Shown here one piece after another: positions 1 through 9,293 of a DNA stretch of 64,000 nt. The stretch is from Frankia sp. AgB1.9 (lineage in GTDB: Bacteria; Actinomycetota; Actinomycetes; Frankiales; Frankiaceae), in the NCBI RefSeq assembly GCF_016786355.1, contig NZ_JADWYX010000004.1, positions 59,727 through 123,726 of the forward strand, in the 5' to 3' direction. The position numbers and the translations under genes were made by a program. The number at the start of each line of letters is the position of its first letter. Within the stretch, counting starts at the first letter, position 1. The notes under the pieces were generated by a model. That model saw only the letters and a list, made by a program, of their open reading frames with translations. It was not told where the DNA came from and did not search any database.

Positions 1-1419
1 GCGCTGGGCGCCCGGGTCCGCACCGGCGCGCCGCCCGATCCGGCCGTCCTGGCCGCCGAACTGGTCGGCGTGGACGTCGTCGTCGCCTCCAGCGCCCTGC
101 CCGACGACCATCCGGAGATCGTCGCCGCCCAGGCGGCCGGCCTGCCCGTGCGCCGGCGGTCGGACTGGCTCCCGGAGCTGACCGATGGCTACCGGCTGGT
201 CGCCGTCGCCGGCTCGCACGGCAAGACCACCACCTCGGCGATGCTCGCGGTCGCGCTGCGCGCCGCCGGCGCCGACCCGACCGCCGTGATCGGCGGCGAG
301 GTGCCGCAGCTCGGCGGCGGCGCGGTGGTCGGCCGGGGCGAGATCTTCGTGCTGGAGGCCGACGAGTACGGCGGCGCGTTCCGCGGGCTCGACCCGGCGC
401 TCACGATCCTGACGAACGTCGAGTGGGAGCATCCGGACCTCTTCCCCGACGAGGCGGCTGTGCGCGCGGTCTTCGCCGCGTTCGCCGCTCGGGTGCGTCC
501 CGGCGGCACGCTGGTCGCCTGCGGCGACGACCCGGGTGTCGCGGCCGTCCTCGGCACGCTGGCAGAGGGCTCCGGGGGCGGGCCACGGGTCGTCCGCTAC
601 GGCTTCGGGGACGGGCTCGGCTGGCGCGCGGTGGACGTCACGACCGGCCAGCCCGGCGCCCCCCGTGCGGCCTCGGCCCCGGCCCTGTCGTCCTCGGCCT
701 CTGCCTTGCCCTTGTCGTCCTCGGCCTCGTCCTTGCCCGTCGGCGGAGGCGCCGCGGGCGGCCTCGACCGGGCCGCCGCCGGGCCGCCGGTGGTGACCGA
801 GGCCACCGTGCTGCGGGACGGGGAGCCGGTTGGAACCCTGCGCCTCGCGCTACCCGGCCGGCACACCGTCCTGAACGCGCTGGCGGTGCTCGCCACCGCC
901 AGCGAGTTGGGCGTGCCGGTCGAGACGACACTCACCGCGCTGGCCGGCTACACCGGCGCCGCCCGGCGGTTCCAGCGGATCGGCGCCCGGGCGCTGCCCG
1001 GCCCGGGAGCGGTCGAGATCGTCGACGACTACGCCCACCACCCGACGGAGATCCGCGCCACGCTCGCCGCGGCGCGCCAGCAGGCGGCGGGCCGGCAGGT
1101 CTGGGCGGTACTCCAGCCGCACACCTACAGCCGGCTGGCCGCGTTGCTGGCCGACTTCGCCGTGGCGTTCGGCGACGCCGACCGGCTCTACGTCACGGAC
1201 ATCTACGCCGCGCGGGAACGCGATGACCTCGGGGTGCACGCCTCCGACCTTGCCAAGCGGGTCCGGGTACCGACGGAGACGAGCTACGTCGGCTGGGCCG
1301 AGCTGCCGGACCGCCTGGCCGCCGACCTGCCGGGCCACGACGTCCTGCTGCTGACGCTGGGCGCAGGCACCATCACCGAGCTCGGACCCCGCCTGCTCGC
1401 GATGCGCCTGGACCGCTAG
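1..1419 (+). CDS. murC: UDP-N-acetylmuramate--L-alanine ligase MurC (5' end cut by window)
   Basis: The reading frame is open from base 1, so the protein enters the window without its start; roughly the first 35-40 residues (the glycine-rich nucleotide loop) are missing. MurC is the cytoplasmic ATP-dependent ligase that adds L-Ala to UDP-MurNAc, the first Mur ligase step. Visible signatures are the P-loop GSHGKTTT (about 211-234), EADEYGGAF followed by LTNVEWEHPD in the central domain, and DYAHHPTEI in the C-terminal domain. A Ser/Ala/Pro-rich insert in the middle is built from a 27-bp tandem duplication at 685-738. The gene stands on the strand opposite to the rest of the dcw cluster and converges on murG, whereas in the common dcw order it would follow murG on the same strand. 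The family call is firm; the true start cannot be seen. Confidence 0.93.
   Translation, partial: ALGARVRTGAPPDPAVLAAELVGVDVVVASSALPDDHPEIVAAQAAGLPVRRRSDWLPELTDGYRLVAVAGSHGKTTTSAMLAVALRAAGADPTAVIGGEVPQLGGGAVVGRGEIFVLEADEYGGAFRGLDPALTILTNVEWEHPDLFPDEAAVRAVFAAFAARVRPGGTLVACGDDPGVAAVLGTLAEGSGGGPRVVRYGFGDGLGWRAVDVTTGQPGAPRAASAPALSSSASALPLSSSASSLPVGGGAAGGLDRAAAGPPVVTEATVLRDGEPVGTLRLALPGRHTVLNALAVLATASELGVPVETTLTALAGYTGAARRFQRIGARALPGPGAVEIVDDYAHHPTEIRATLAAARQQAAGRQVWAVLQPHTYSRLAALLADFAVAFGDADRLYVTDIYAARERDDLGVHASDLAKRVRVPTETSYVGWAELPDRLAADLPGHDVLLLTLGAGTITELGPRLLAMRLDR
685..738 (+). repeat. 27-bp tandem duplication inside murC
   Basis: Two consecutive 27-bp units (685-711 and 712-738) differ at a few bases and encode two near-identical Ser/Ala/Leu/Pro nonapeptides. 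They expand a linker in the central part of MurC and leave the frame intact. Confidence 0.75.
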
Positions 1420-1459
1420 GCCGCCCCCGCCGAGGGTCGTCCGCGTCGTCCCCCAGGCC

Positions 1460-1536
1460 GTGATCGCGAGTTCGGCCCTGGAACGGTTGCGATGCGGCGC
1501 GATTCACGACCACTGGAGGGCGAAGACGGCGATCAC
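1460..1536. repeat. Interspersed palindromic element, copy 1
   Basis: An imperfect inverted repeat of about 76 bp. The left arm starts GTGATCGCGAGTTCGGCCCT and the right arm, read on the other strand, starts GTGATCGCCGTCTTCGCCCT. It sits between the convergent 3' ends of murC and murG and could fold as a long hairpin acting as a two-way terminator. Related copies lie at 29674-29748 and 33737-33811, so it belongs to a dispersed family. It has no coding capacity of its own. Confidence 0.8.
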
Positions 1537-1565
1537 TACGCCGGCCGACCGGGGGCCCGGCTGGC

Positions 1566-2696
1566 TCAGTGGGCCGCGTGGCGGCCGCCTGAGCGGCGGC
1601 GGGATGCCTCGGCCTCGTGGATCATCGCGACGATCGTCTGGGCCGCCCGCGGATGGCCTGCGCCAGCCATGGCCGCCTGCATCTTCGCCAGGCGCTCCGG
1701 CGAGACGAGCACCGGCACGACATTGTTCATGATCCACTCGGCGGACAGGTCCGCGTCGTCGACGATCAGGCCGCCGCCGGCCTCCACGGTCGGCAGCGCG
1801 TTGCGCCGCTGCTCGCCGTTGCCGTGCGGCAGCGGGACGTAGGCCGCCGGCAGGCCCACCGCCGAGAGCTCCGCGCAGGTCATCGCGCCGGACCGGCACA
1901 GCACCATGTCCGCCGCGGCGTAGGCCGACGGGATGTGGTCGAGGTAGGGCAGCAGCACGTACGGCGCCGGCAGGCCGGTGGGCAGCGCCGCCGTCACCTC
2001 GTCGATGTTGCGGGGGCCGGCGGCGTGCAGCACCTGGACCCCGGAGCGGGCCAGCGCGTGGGCGGCCTGCGTCATCGCGGTGTTGACCGAGCGGGCGCCC
2101 TGCGAGCCGCCGACGACCAACAGGGTGGGGCGCTGGTAGTCCAGGCCGTAGCGGCCCCTGGCGGTGCGCTGCGCGCCCGGGGAGCGGTCCAGGGTGAGGA
2201 TCTCGGGGCGCAGCGGAATACCGGTCAGGCGAGCGCCCCGCAGCGGGGTGCCGGGGTAGGACGTGGCGACGTACGGCGTGAACCGGGCGCCGAGGCGGTT
2301 CGCCACCCCGGGCAGCGGGTTCGCCTCGTGGACCACGATCGGGATGCCACGGCGGCGGGCGGCCAAGTAGGCGGGAACCGAGACGTAGCCACCGAAGCCG
2401 ACGACGACGTCGGCGCGGGTCTCGGCCAGCACGTGGGCGGCCGTGCTCACCGCGCCGGCGAGCCGGCCGGGAACGGTGAGCAGCTGGGCGCTGGGGCGCC
2501 GCGGCAGCGGCACCTTCTCCACGGTGGCGAGCTCGTACCCGCGCGCCGGCACGAGGCGGGCCTCCAGGCCGGTCCTCGTGCCGAGCAGGGTCAGGCGCAG
2601 GCGGGGGTCGGTCGCGCGCAGCGCGTCCGCGACCGCGAGGGCGGGTTCGACATGGCCGGCCGTACCGCCGCCGGCGAGCAGCACACTCTTCAGCAT
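1566..2696 (-). CDS. murG: UDP-GlcNAc:undecaprenyl-PP-MurNAc-pentapeptide GlcNAc transferase MurG
   Basis: MurG is the membrane-associated GT28 glycosyltransferase that turns lipid I into lipid II on the cytoplasmic face. The N-terminal GGGTAGH loop comes about 8 residues after the chosen start. [25 protein letters not shown] and the C-terminal nucleotide-sugar region around [11 protein letters not shown] and [13 protein letters not shown] follow. Length (376 aa) is normal. I chose ATG at 2696 because MurG proteins usually begin a few residues before GGGTAGH; GTG at 2714 in the same frame would add six residues and cannot be excluded, since neither start has a convincing Shine-Dalgarno. It is the last minus-strand gene of the cluster, 77 bp after ftsW, and converges with murC. 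Confidence 0.95.
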   Translation of the reverse strand: MLKSVLLAGGGTAGHVEPALAVADALRATDPRLRLTLLGTRTGLEARLVPARGYELATVEKVPLPRRPSAQLLTVPGRLAGAVSTAAHVLAETRADVVVGFGGYVSVPAYLAARRRGIPIVVHEANPLPGVANRLGARFTPYVATSYPGTPLRGARLTGIPLRPEILTLDRSPGAQRTARGRYGLDYQRPTLLVVGGSQGARSVNTAMTQAAHALARSGVQVLHAAGPRNIDEVTAALPTGLPAPYVLLPYLDHIPSAYAAADMVLCRSGAMTCAELSAVGLPAAYVPLPHGNGEQRRNALPTVEAGGGLIVDDADLSAEWIMNNVVPVLVSPERLAKMQAAMAGAGHPRAAQTIVAMIHEAEASRRRSGGRHAAH

Positions 2697-2773
2697 CGTC
2701 CCTGACGATGGCACACGAGCCGGCCGCTGTGAGCGACTGGCCCGTCAGGGCCAGTCATCGCGGCGACCGGGAA

Positions 2774-5131
2774 TCAGCCAGCGTTGGGAGGGCCGTCAGG
2801 ACCCGGCTCGCCGTCCCTGCGGTCGCCGCGTCGGTATGGTCCCGGTTCGGGCCGCCGCCGGTCCGCCGTCGCGCCCCTGGCACTCTCCCGGCCATCATCA
2901 GACTTGCCGGCCCGGCCCGTGGCGCCGGTCCCACCAGCGGTGCCGGTCGTGCCGGCCCGGCCGGTCGCGCTGCCCTTGCCAGTCCCGCTGGCCCTGTCAG
3001 CCTCGCTGCGGGCCGTGGCGGCCCTGCGAGTCCCGCCGCCCTTCCCAGTCCCGCTCACCCTGCCAGCCTCGTCGGCCCCACGAGCTGTAGCGGCCCTGCC
3101 AGCCCCGCCGGACCTGCCGGCCTTGCCAGTCTGGCCGGATCCGCCAGTCCGGCCCGACCCCCCAGTCCCACCGGACCCGCCAGTCCCACCGGACCCGCCA
3201 GTCGTGGCCACTGAGCCAGCCGTGCCGGCCCGGCCCGGCTTCGCGCGGCCCCTTTTCGGCGTTCCGTTCAGGTCTTGGTCACGCCGTCCCGACCTGGTTC
3301 TGGCCGGGACGCCGGTCTGAGCACGCTCGGCGCCGTCGGACCGGGCCGCGCGGGTCGGGGCAGGCCCGGCGCCACCGGCAGCCGCGCCGTCACGGGCTCG
3401 GCCGCGGGGGCCGCGCCGGCGCTGCTTGCGCGCCTCGCGTCGCCGCTGGGACCGTTCGGCCAGCAGCCGGGCCGCCGCCGGCTCGGAGCGGGCGAACGCG
3501 AGCAGCATCCCGATCGAGAACATGGTCAGGACCAGCGACGACCCGCCGAACGACACCAGCGGCAGGGGGATGCCGGTGATGGGCAGCAGGCCGACGACGG
3601 CGCCCATGTTCACCACGGCCTGGGTGAGGATCCAGCCGGTCGAGCCGGCCGCCGCCAGCCGGACGAACTGGTTGTCGCTGCGGTGCGCGACGCGCAGGCC
3701 GGCATAGCCGAAGACACCGAAAAGGATCACCACGACCAGGCAGCCGAGCAGCCCCAGCTCCTCGCCGATGATCGCGAGGATGAAGTCGGTGTACGACGCG
3801 GGCAGCAGGTCGGGCCACTTCTCCTTGGAGGCGCCCAGCCCCTCGCCGAACCAGCCGCCGCCGGCGAGGGCGTAGATCCCCTGGACGGCCTGCCAGCCGC
3901 TGCCCTGGACGTGCTGGAACGGGTCGCGGTAGGACAGCAGCCGTTCCAGGCGGTACGGCTCTATCACCGCGAGTATGGCGCCGACGGCCCCGAGCACGCC
4001 GACGAGGCCGGCGTAGACCCGGCCGGGCGTGCCCACCACCCACAGCACGACGAACAGCACGGCGAACACGACGATCGTCGTCCCCATGTCGGGCTGCATC
4101 ATGATCAGCCCGCCGATCAGCGCCGACACCGGGACGACCGGAACGATCAGGTGCTTCCAGTCCCCGAGCAGCCGGCGTTTGCGGGTCAGCAGGTCGGCCG
4201 ACCAGAGCACCAGCGCGAGCTTGGCCAGCTCGCTGGGCTGCAGGCTGAGCGAGCCGACCCCGAGCCAGCGCTGGGCGCCGTTCGAGGAGACCCCCAGCGG
4301 CGAGAGCACGGCCAGCAACAGCAGCAGGGTCAGGCCCATCAGTGGATAGGCGACCCGGCGGAACCACTGGCTCGGCGCTCGGCTGGCCGCGAGCAGCACC
4401 GGCAGGCCGATCCCCATCCAGGTGGCCTGGCGGACGAAGACCGTGTACGACGAGCCGAACGCGGCGTAGGACCGCACGTTGGACGCCGAGAGGACCATGA
4501 CGAGACCGAGGAGCAGGAGCAGCCCGGCCGACGAGCCGAGCAGGTAGTACGAGGCGAGCGGCCGTTCGAGCAGGGGGAGCCGGGCGAGGGCCGCGCCTGG
4601 GGTGTCCGGGCTCGGGACCGGGCGCAGCACGGAACGCCGCTGACCGCCCCGACCCGGCGACGGGAGCACTCCCCCGGCCCGCCGGGCCGCCTCCTGACTC
4701 GCCTGCCGGGCTGCCTTCCCGGCCCTGACCTGCTGGTCGGAGGCCGATCCGGCCGGGACCCTCGGGCGGCGCACCGCCGGGGCCATCGCGTCGCGCAGTG
4801 TCGCGGGCCGGCGGCTCTCGCGCGGGCCCGCCGGTCGGGCCGTGTCCCGGGTCGTCGCCGGCCGCGCGCCGTCCCGCCCGGAGGCCTTCCCGTCGTCGCG
4901 GGGCGTCGCCAGCGTGCCGGCGTCGCGCGGAGTGGCCGCCGGACGCTCCCGCCTGGTCGGGCGGTCGTCACCGGCCGGCGGGCGCCCGTCGTCCGCTCCA
5001 GCACGCGCGGCGCGTCCGGGACGGGCGACCGCCGCCCTGGGACGGGTCCGCTGCCCGGACGCCGAACTCGAACCGCCGGATCCGGCGTTACCGGATCCGA
5101 CGCCCGATCGGGAGCTCGGCGCCTCGCGCAC
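2774..5131 (-). CDS. ftsW: Lipid II flippase/glycosyltransferase-type SEDS protein FtsW with long disordered tails
   Basis: FtsW is the polytopic SEDS protein that works with FtsI (PBP3) to make septal peptidoglycan. The core, about residues 185-570, has some ten hydrophobic segments and the family signatures SNGAQRW, QPSELAKLALVLW, MMQPDMGTT, FIGEEL-like LAIIGEELGLLGC and LPLVSFGGSS. At 785 aa it is far longer than the 400-500 aa usual for FtsW. About 180 N-terminal residues are Arg/Pro/Ala-rich, and about 215 C-terminal residues are Gly/Thr/Ser/Arg-rich with GGTGGSGGT-type repeats. The GTG start at 5131 lies 8 bp after the murD stop and follows an AGGGG stretch; starts further upstream would run deep into murD. 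The gene is co-oriented with murD and murG. Confidence 0.93.
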   Translation of the reverse strand: MREAPSSRSGVGSGNAGSGGSSSASGQRTRPRAAVARPGRAARAGADDGRPPAGDDRPTRRERPAATPRDAGTLATPRDDGKASGRDGARPATTRDTARPAGPRESRRPATLRDAMAPAVRRPRVPAGSASDQQVRAGKAARQASQEAARRAGGVLPSPGRGGQRRSVLRPVPSPDTPGAALARLPLLERPLASYYLLGSSAGLLLLLGLVMVLSASNVRSYAAFGSSYTVFVRQATWMGIGLPVLLAASRAPSQWFRRVAYPLMGLTLLLLLAVLSPLGVSSNGAQRWLGVGSLSLQPSELAKLALVLWSADLLTRKRRLLGDWKHLIVPVVPVSALIGGLIMMQPDMGTTIVVFAVLFVVLWVVGTPGRVYAGLVGVLGAVGAILAVIEPYRLERLLSYRDPFQHVQGSGWQAVQGIYALAGGGWFGEGLGASKEKWPDLLPASYTDFILAIIGEELGLLGCLVVVILFGVFGYAGLRVAHRSDNQFVRLAAAGSTGWILTQAVVNMGAVVGLLPITGIPLPLVSFGGSSLVLTMFSIGMLLAFARSEPAAARLLAERSQRRREARKQRRRGPRGRARDGAAAGGAGPAPTRAARSDGAERAQTGVPARTRSGRRDQDLNGTPKRGRAKPGRAGTAGSVATTGGSGGTGGSGGTGGSGRTGGSGQTGKAGRSGGAGRAATARGADEAGRVSGTGKGGGTRRAATARSEADRASGTGKGSATGRAGTTGTAGGTGATGRAGKSDDGRESARGATADRRRPEPGPYRRGDRRDGEPGPDGPPNAG
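3141..3210. repeat. Short tandem repeats encoding the Gly/Thr/Ser tail of FtsW
   Basis: Imperfect 15-18 bp units based on CCAGTCCCACCGGACCCG are repeated in tandem. On the minus strand they encode the GGTGGSGGTGGSG part of the FtsW tail. Weaker versions extend across about 2900-3200. Confidence 0.6.
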
Positions 5132-5138
5132 GCTGCCC

Positions 5139-6632
5139 CTAGCCTCCTCGACTCTGCCCGCCCGGCGGGACGACCCCCTGGGCCGCCCCGACCTGCCCGC
5201 GACGACCGGCCGCGGCGGCGAACAGGTCGCCGCGCTCGGCGTAGTCACGGAACATGTCCATCGAGGCGGCGGCGGGCGCGAGCAGGACGGTGTCGCCCGC
5301 CCGGGCCAGCCGCGCCGCGGCCTCCACCGCATCGTCCATGCCCGCGGCCCGTTCCATGGGGACATCGGGGGCGTGTCGGGCGAGCGCGGCGGCTATCTCG
5401 TCCGCGCAGCGCCCGATCAGGACCACGGCGCGCAACCGGCCGGCGGCGAGCTCGACCAGTTCGTCGAAGGCCAGGCCCTTGTTCAGCCCGCCGGCGATCC
5501 ACACGACCGACGGGTAGGCGGTCAGCGACGCGGCCGCCGCGTGCGGGTTGGTCGCCTTGCTGTCGTCGACGTAGCGGACGCCGTCGACGGTGGTGACCAG
5601 GGCGTTGCGGTGCGCGCCTGGCCGGTAGGCCGCGAGCGCTGAGGCGATCGCGGCCGGCTCGACGCCGTCCGCGCGGGCCAGCGCGGCGGCGGCCAGCGCG
5701 TTCGCGACCAGATGACGCCCGGGGCCGGGCCCGCCAGGGGCCGAGCCGTCGGGGCGCGGCCCGGCGAGCAGGTCGGCGACGGCGCCCAGCGGGCCGCCGC
5801 CGAACGCCCGGTCGACGAGGCACCCGTCGACGACGGTGACCTCGGCCGTCGCCGGGTCCAGGCCGAAGGTGACCCGCCGGCCAGGCGCCGAGGCGAGCAG
5901 GGCGGCGCTGGCGGGGTCGTCGGCGTTGCCGACGGCGATCGTCGCCGGGTGCATCCAGATCCGCGCCTTGTCGGCCGCGTAGCCGTCCGGGCCGCCATGC
6001 CAGTCGAGGTGGTCGGGGGCGACGTTGAGAATCGCGGCCGCGACCGGCGCCGCCGTCTCGGTGTAGTGCAGCTGGAAGCTGGACAGCTCGACGGCGAGGG
6101 TGTCGTAGGGCGGCTCGGCCAGCGCGGCGGTGACGACGGGGGTGCCGATGTTGCCGGCGGTGGCGGCCCGCCGGCCGGCGGCGGTGAGGATCGCGCCGAG
6201 CATCTCCGTCGTCGTGGTCTTGCCGTTCGTGCCGGTGATCGCGAGCCAGCGGGCGGCCGGCCGCAGCCGCCAGCCCAGCTCGATCTCCCCCCAGACCGGG
6301 ACGCCGGCGGCGCGGGCGGCGCCGAACAGCGGGGTGCCGGGCGGGACGCCGGGTGAGGTGACCACCAGGCGGGCCGGGCCGACGGCCGTCGGCAGCCCGC
6401 CGAGCTCCACCACGGCCCCGGCGGCGCGCAGCTCGGCCGCGGCGGCCTGGGCGGGCGCGCCGTCGCCGGCGTCGACGACGGTCACCCGGGCGCCGAGGCG
6501 CAGCAGCGCGCGGGCCGCCGCGGCGCCGGACACGCCGATGCCGACGACGGTCACCGGCGCGTCCTTCAGCTCGTCGACGGCCACGTCACCACGGGCCTGG
6601 CCGGCCACGTCGCCGGCACCCGGGCCGGTCAC
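5139..6632 (-). CDS. murD: UDP-N-acetylmuramoyl-L-alanine--D-glutamate ligase MurD
   Basis: MurD is the cytoplasmic ligase adding D-Glu to UDP-MurNAc-L-Ala. An N-terminal Rossmann-like segment ([18 protein letters not shown]) is followed by the ATP loop [13 protein letters not shown], the substrate region [22 protein letters not shown], and the C-terminal [11 protein letters not shown] and WIAGGLNKG motifs. The GTG start at 6632 overlaps the mraY stop by four bases (GTGA), which fixes the start; longer upstream frames would run inside mraY. The length of 497 aa is close to typical. Five bases or so separate its stop from ftsW. Confidence 0.96.
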   Translation of the reverse strand: MTGPGAGDVAGQARGDVAVDELKDAPVTVVGIGVSGAAAARALLRLGARVTVVDAGDGAPAQAAAAELRAAGAVVELGGLPTAVGPARLVVTSPGVPPGTPLFGAARAAGVPVWGEIELGWRLRPAARWLAITGTNGKTTTTEMLGAILTAAGRRAATAGNIGTPVVTAALAEPPYDTLAVELSSFQLHYTETAAPVAAAILNVAPDHLDWHGGPDGYAADKARIWMHPATIAVGNADDPASAALLASAPGRRVTFGLDPATAEVTVVDGCLVDRAFGGGPLGAVADLLAGPRPDGSAPGGPGPGRHLVANALAAAALARADGVEPAAIASALAAYRPGAHRNALVTTVDGVRYVDDSKATNPHAAAASLTAYPSVVWIAGGLNKGLAFDELVELAAGRLRAVVLIGRCADEIAAALARHAPDVPMERAAGMDDAVEAAARLARAGDTVLLAPAAASMDMFRDYAERGDLFAAAAGRRGQVGAAQGVVPPGGQSRGG

Positions 6633-7702
6633 AGGTTGCTCCCTCCATGGGAGAGGAACTCGGCGTAGAACAGGCCGAGGCCGAACGCGACCGCGAGGCC
6701 GGACACGATCCAGAACCGGATGATGACCGTGGTCTCCGGCCAGTCGGCGAGCTCGAAATGGTGATGGATCGGCGCCATGTTGAAGACCCGGCGTTTGGTC
6801 AGCTTGAAGAAGCCGACCTGCACGATCACCGACACCGTCTCGATGACGAACAGGCCGCCGAGCACGAACAGCAGCAGCTCGGTGCGGGTGCAGATCGCGA
6901 TGCTGGCGAACGCCCCGCCGAGCGCGAGCGAGCCGGTGTCCCCCATGAAGATCTTCGCCGGGCTGGCGTTCCACCACAGGAAGCCGAAACAGGACCCCAT
7001 CGCGGCCGCGGCGACGAGCGCGACGTCCAGCGGGTCGCGGACGAAGTAGCAGCCGGCCCCCGCGTGGTGCGGCTCGCAGAGGTTGCCGAACTGCCAGAAC
7101 GAGATCACGCAGTAGGCGCCGAACACCATCGCCGAGGTGCCCGCCGCGAGGCCGTCGAGACCGTCGGTCAGGTTCACCGCGTTCGACGTCGCCGCGATGA
7201 TCATCCAGGCGAGCAGCGGGAAGCCGATGATCCCGACCGAGAAGTTGGTGTCACGGACGATCGAGATGAACGTCGACCCGGGCAGCAGCCCGGACGCGTT
7301 CTTGAACCGCACGGCGAGCAGGCCGAACGCGAGCGCGACGATCGCCTGGCCGGCGAACTTCGTCCGCGCGGTCAGGCCGAGGCTGCGCTGCTTGCGGATC
7401 TTGATGTAGTCGTCCAGGAAGCCGACGACGCCGAGCCCCGTCATCACCATCAGGATCAGCAGGCCGGACGCGGTGAACCCCGCGCCGGTCGCCAGATGGG
7501 AGACGAAGTAGCCGATCAGGGTGGCCGCGACGATCGCGGTGCCACCCATGGTCGGCGTCCCGCGCTTCTTCAGGTGGCTGGACGGGCCGTCCTCGCGGAT
7601 CTCCTGGCCGTAGCCCTGCCGGCGGAACAGCCGGATGACCCACGGCGTGCCGAGCAGCGACACCAACAACGCGACCGAGGCCGCGACGAGAACACCTCTC
7701 AC
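6629..7702 (-). CDS. mraY: Phospho-N-acetylmuramoyl-pentapeptide transferase MraY
   Basis: MraY transfers phospho-MurNAc-pentapeptide from UDP to undecaprenyl phosphate, making lipid I in the membrane. The 357-aa protein has about ten hydrophobic segments and all family marks: TMGG near residue 52, the Asp pair in [34 protein letters not shown] and the PIHHHFE motif. The start at 7702 (GTG) gives the usual N-terminus just before the first membrane segment. It overlaps murD by four bases and lies about 90 bp downstream of murF, the largest break within this part of the operon. Confidence 0.97.
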   Translation of the reverse strand: MRGVLVAASVALLVSLLGTPWVIRLFRRQGYGQEIREDGPSSHLKKRGTPTMGGTAIVAATLIGYFVSHLATGAGFTASGLLILMVMTGLGVVGFLDDYIKIRKQRSLGLTARTKFAGQAIVALAFGLLAVRFKNASGLLPGSTFISIVRDTNFSVGIIGFPLLAWMIIAATSNAVNLTDGLDGLAAGTSAMVFGAYCVISFWQFGNLCEPHHAGAGCYFVRDPLDVALVAAAAMGSCFGFLWWNASPAKIFMGDTGSLALGGAFASIAICTRTELLLFVLGGLFVIETVSVIVQVGFFKLTKRRVFNMAPIHHHFELADWPETTVIIRFWIVSGLAVAFGLGLFYAEFLSHGGSNL

Positions 7703-7793
7703 CCGTGGCCGCCCCGGTCGGCTGGCACGCTGGCCGCCGGCGCCTGCTGTGGCCCGCGGGCCCTGCTAAACACCCTTTCCCACGTCCCCTCGA

Positions 7794-9293
7794 TCACGGC
7801 GTCTGTTCCGCCGCCTCTGTACTTCCTGGCGCCTCTGTACTTCCCGGCGCCTCTGGACTTTCGGCCGCCTCGGTACTTCCGTTTCCTCTCGCGGCTCCGG
7901 GACCGGCCGCGCCGGTCGCCGTGAGCGCCGCCGCGACCCGCTCCAGGCCGGCCGCGCGGCTGGCCTTCACGAGCACGACGTCGCCGCCGCCGAGCGCCGC
8001 CGTGGCAAGCAGCTCGGTGGCCGCGTCGACGTCGACGACCCAGTCCACCCGCGCGCCAGCCCCCGCGGCCGCCCGCGCGAGCGGCCGGGCCGCGTCGCCG
8101 ATGACCACGGTCCGGTCGACGCCCAGCCGGGCGGCGAACCGGCCGAGCTCGGCGTGCTCGGCGTCGGCGGCGGTGCCGAGCTCACCCATCGGGCCCAGCA
8201 CCGCCCAGGTCCGCCGCCGGCCCGGATCGCCGTCGGCACCGAGCCCGACCAGGGCGCGCAACGCGGCCCGCATCGACTCGGGGTTGGCGTTGTAGGCGTC
8301 GTTGACGACGACCAGCCCGGACGGCGCGGTCGTGACCTCCATCCGCCACCGGCTGCGCGGCCGGGCCGCGGCCAGCGCGGCGACGGCGGCCGCGGGCGTC
8401 ATCCCGACCGCGAGGGCGGCCGCGGCGGCGGCGAGCGCGTTGCCCACCTGGTGCTCGCCGACCAGCGCGAGCGCCACCCGGTGGCGCTCGGCGTCGGTGA
8501 CCAGGTCGAACGACGCCCGACCGGCGCCGTCGAGCGCGATCCGCTCGGCCCGCACGTCAGCGCCCGCCGCGACGCCGAAGGTCACCACCCGCCGGCCGGT
8601 CGCGCGCGGGCGCATCGCCGCGACCAGCGGGTCGTCGGCGTTCAGCACGACGACGTCGGTGGCCGCCTCGGCCAGCTCACCCTTGGCCCTGGCGATGCCG
8701 GCCCGCCCGTCGGCGTACTCGCCGACGTGCGCGCTTCCGACGTTGATGACGACTCCCACCTGGGGCCGGGCGACCTGGCAGAGCGCGGCGATGTGGCCGA
8801 TACCCCGGGCGCCCATCTCCAGCGCCACGTACTCGGTGTCCGGCTCCAGCCGCAGCAGCGTCAGGGGCAGGCCGATCTCGTTGTTGAAGCTCCCCGGCGG
8901 GGCGAGCGTCGGCCCGAGCGACCCGAGCAGGTCGGCGAGCAGGTCCTTGGTCGTCGTCTTGCCCGAGGAGCCGGTGATGGCGAGCACGGTCGCCTTCGTC
9001 AGCGTCCGGACGTGCGCGGCCAGCGCCATCAGCGCGGCGGCGGGGTCGGCGACCAGCACGGCGGGGACCTCGACCGGACGGGCGGCGAGCACGGCGCGCG
9101 CGCCGGCCGCGACGGCGCCGGCGGCGAAGTCGTGACCGTCGACCCGGGCACCCGGCAGCGCGACGAACAGCGCACCCGGCTCGACCAGCCGCGAGTCGAC
9201 GACCGCGGCCGTGACGAGGGTCGCCGGGTCGGCGCCGCCGTCGAGCCTGCCGCCGGTGGCCGCGGCCACTTCGGCGAGCGTCAGCGGGATCAT
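7794..9293 (-). CDS. murF: UDP-N-acetylmuramoyl-tripeptide--D-alanyl-D-alanine ligase MurF
   Basis: MurF adds D-Ala-D-Ala, completing the cytoplasmic pentapeptide precursor. Recognisable parts are the N-terminal domain (VDSRLVEPGALFVALPG), the ATP loop ITGSSGKTTTKDL, EMGARGIGHI, NVGSAHVGEY and the C-terminal VVNDAYNANPESM and VLGPMGELG. At 499 aa it is slightly long because of an acidic C-terminal tail of six-residue repeats (GSTEAP type). The ATG at 9293 overlaps the murE stop by four bases, setting the start. Confidence 0.96.
   Translation of the reverse strand: MIPLTLAEVAAATGGRLDGGADPATLVTAAVVDSRLVEPGALFVALPGARVDGHDFAAGAVAAGARAVLAARPVEVPAVLVADPAAALMALAAHVRTLTKATVLAITGSSGKTTTKDLLADLLGSLGPTLAPPGSFNNEIGLPLTLLRLEPDTEYVALEMGARGIGHIAALCQVARPQVGVVINVGSAHVGEYADGRAGIARAKGELAEAATDVVVLNADDPLVAAMRPRATGRRVVTFGVAAGADVRAERIALDGAGRASFDLVTDAERHRVALALVGEHQVGNALAAAAAALAVGMTPAAAVAALAAARPRSRWRMEVTTAPSGLVVVNDAYNANPESMRAALRALVGLGADGDPGRRRTWAVLGPMGELGTAADAEHAELGRFAARLGVDRTVVIGDAARPLARAAAGAGARVDWVVDVDAATELLATAALGGGDVVLVKASRAAGLERVAAALTATGAAGPGAARGNGSTEAAESPEAPGSTEAPGSTEAAEQTP
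7814..7885. repeat. 18-bp minisatellite at the 3' end of murF
   Basis: Four tandem 18-bp units based on CCTCTGTACTTCCCGGCG. On the minus strand they encode the hexapeptides GSTEAA, ESPEAP, GSTEAP and GSTEAA at the MurF C-terminus. The 18-bp period keeps the frame, so copy number could vary without breaking the gene. Confidence 0.8.

Noticed and set aside
3275..5596. 773-codon plus-strand frame opposite ftsW and murD
   Set aside because: Antisense frame kept open by high GC; no domain and no start signal.
7814..7885. CRISPR-like array
   Set aside because: The repeats are contiguous 18-bp coding units without spacers; no cas gene is nearby. The same holds for 32326-32430.
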